Below, one piece after another: positions 63,851 to 64,000 of a stretch of 64,000 nucleotides of DNA; positions within the stretch are counted from its first letter, which is position 1; each line of letters opens with the position of its first letter. The stretch is from Geomonas azotofigens. Its GTDB lineage: Bacteria > Desulfobacterota > Desulfuromonadia > Geobacterales > Geobacteraceae. Position numbers and translations under genes: made by a program. The stretch covers positions 124,001-188,000 of the forward strand of contig NZ_JAHLME010000002.1 in the NCBI RefSeq assembly GCF_018919395.1, read 5' to 3'. The notes below the pieces were generated by a model. That model saw nothing but the letters and a program-made list of their open reading frames with translations, was not told where the DNA came from and made no database searches.

Positions 63851-64000
63851 CTAACTGCCACTCCCCTGCCTGCTGTTGTCGTTGCGTTTGCGGTACGCCG
63901 TGTAACTTTGTCGTGCTATGGATACTGCCAATGGAATCTCCTTCAATGCTATGGTCGGGTCGGCTACCGCCCGCGCCACGTGATACATGTGCCGCCAGGG
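63851..64000 (-). CDS. C-terminal end of an unidentified gene
   Basis: Reading the minus strand from the window edge, one frame is open for 49 codons and stops with TAG at 63851-63853: WRHMYHVARAVADPTIALK and then an Ile/Ala-rich helix ending YRKRNDNSRQGSGS. The hydrophobic-basic helical composition and GC-rich third positions look coding, and it abuts the TauE start. The rest of the gene lies outside, so nothing can be said on function. Confidence 0.5.
   Translation of the reverse strand, partial: PWRHMYHVARAVADPTIALKEIPLAVSIARQSYTAYRKRNDNSRQGSGS

Overview
The window is one GC-rich chromosomal stretch (roughly 63-65% G+C by eye) from a Gram-negative, anaerobic Deltaproteobacterium/Desulfobacterota. 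A member of the Geobacteraceae (Geobacter, Geomonas, Citrifermentans and relatives) fits best. The reasons are a secreted deca-heme c-type cytochrome, large hybrid histidine kinases with several receiver domains, oxygen-sensitive radical enzymes (AmrS-like radical SAM protein, glycyl radical enzyme with its activase, ferredoxin-domain aldo/keto reductase) and outer-membrane/lipoprotein genes. No tRNA, rRNA, CRISPR array, prophage or insertion sequence was found, so this looks like ordinary chromosome with some accessory blocks.

Layout. 0-2 kb: the end of rarA, then pfkA. 2-7.6 kb: a minus-strand housekeeping run (amrS, PAS histidine kinase, plsC, rnhA, HNH protein, HAD phosphatase, TPR protein, VOC protein) closed by a clear terminator. 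7.6-8.3 kb: an AT-rich spacer and a 50-aa zinc-ribbon gene with its own promoter. 8.3-15.3 kb: rfbA and an rfbC-like gene, then the cell-shape cluster mreC-mreD-mrdA-rodA, which ends with a QTMAN/DUF3524-type glycosyltransferase. 15.4-17.8 kb: PhnA-like zinc ribbon, sfsA, a conserved unknown and an orphan anti-sigma-type ATPase whose stop codon starts a 9-bp tandem repeat. 17.9-31 kb: two different SNF2 helicases flank nudC and the agmatine-to-putrescine pair (agmatine deiminase, N-carbamoylputrescine amidase), followed by a CHASE3-GAF-GGDEF diguanylate cyclase and a small lipoprotein. 31-38 kb: a transporter block (two MFS, one EamA) facing a PfkB kinase, a DASS/SLC13-like carrier and a cysteine-free protein of radical-SAM-like outline. 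38-46 kb: VOC protein and a DisA_N-like (diadenylate-cyclase-fold) protein, a MuiA-like protein, a metallopeptidase/TolB-propeller/barrel protein and an atypical SDR. 45.8-57 kb: a periplasmic unknown, the cytochrome, and a signalling cluster cheR / binding lipoprotein / 1368-aa kinase with four receivers / REC-PAS-kinase-REC. 57-62 kb: slyX, ferredoxin-type AKR, hypE, hypD and DUF1653. 62-64 kb: an unknown gene with unusual codon use, a 50-bp minisatellite, a TauE/SafE permease and the end of one more gene.

How genes work together. MreC/MreD/PBP2/RodA form the elongasome. AguA and AguB convert agmatine to putrescine in two steps. HypE should install the glycyl radical on HypD, whose residues match trans-4-hydroxy-L-proline dehydratase position by position. 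The overlapping cheR/lipoprotein/kinase genes suggest a periplasmic ligand sensor feeding a branched phosphorelay.

Most striking candidates for new biology: the DisA-like nucleotide-domain protein at 38838-40157; the QTMAN-like enzyme in the mre cluster; the peptidase-propeller-barrel protein; the binding-lipoprotein/four-receiver kinase operon; the tiny Met/Gly leader frame whose stop overlaps the hypE start; and the cysteine-free radical-SAM-like protein beside a DASS carrier lacking its SNT motifs. All functions are inferred from sequence reading alone, with no database search.
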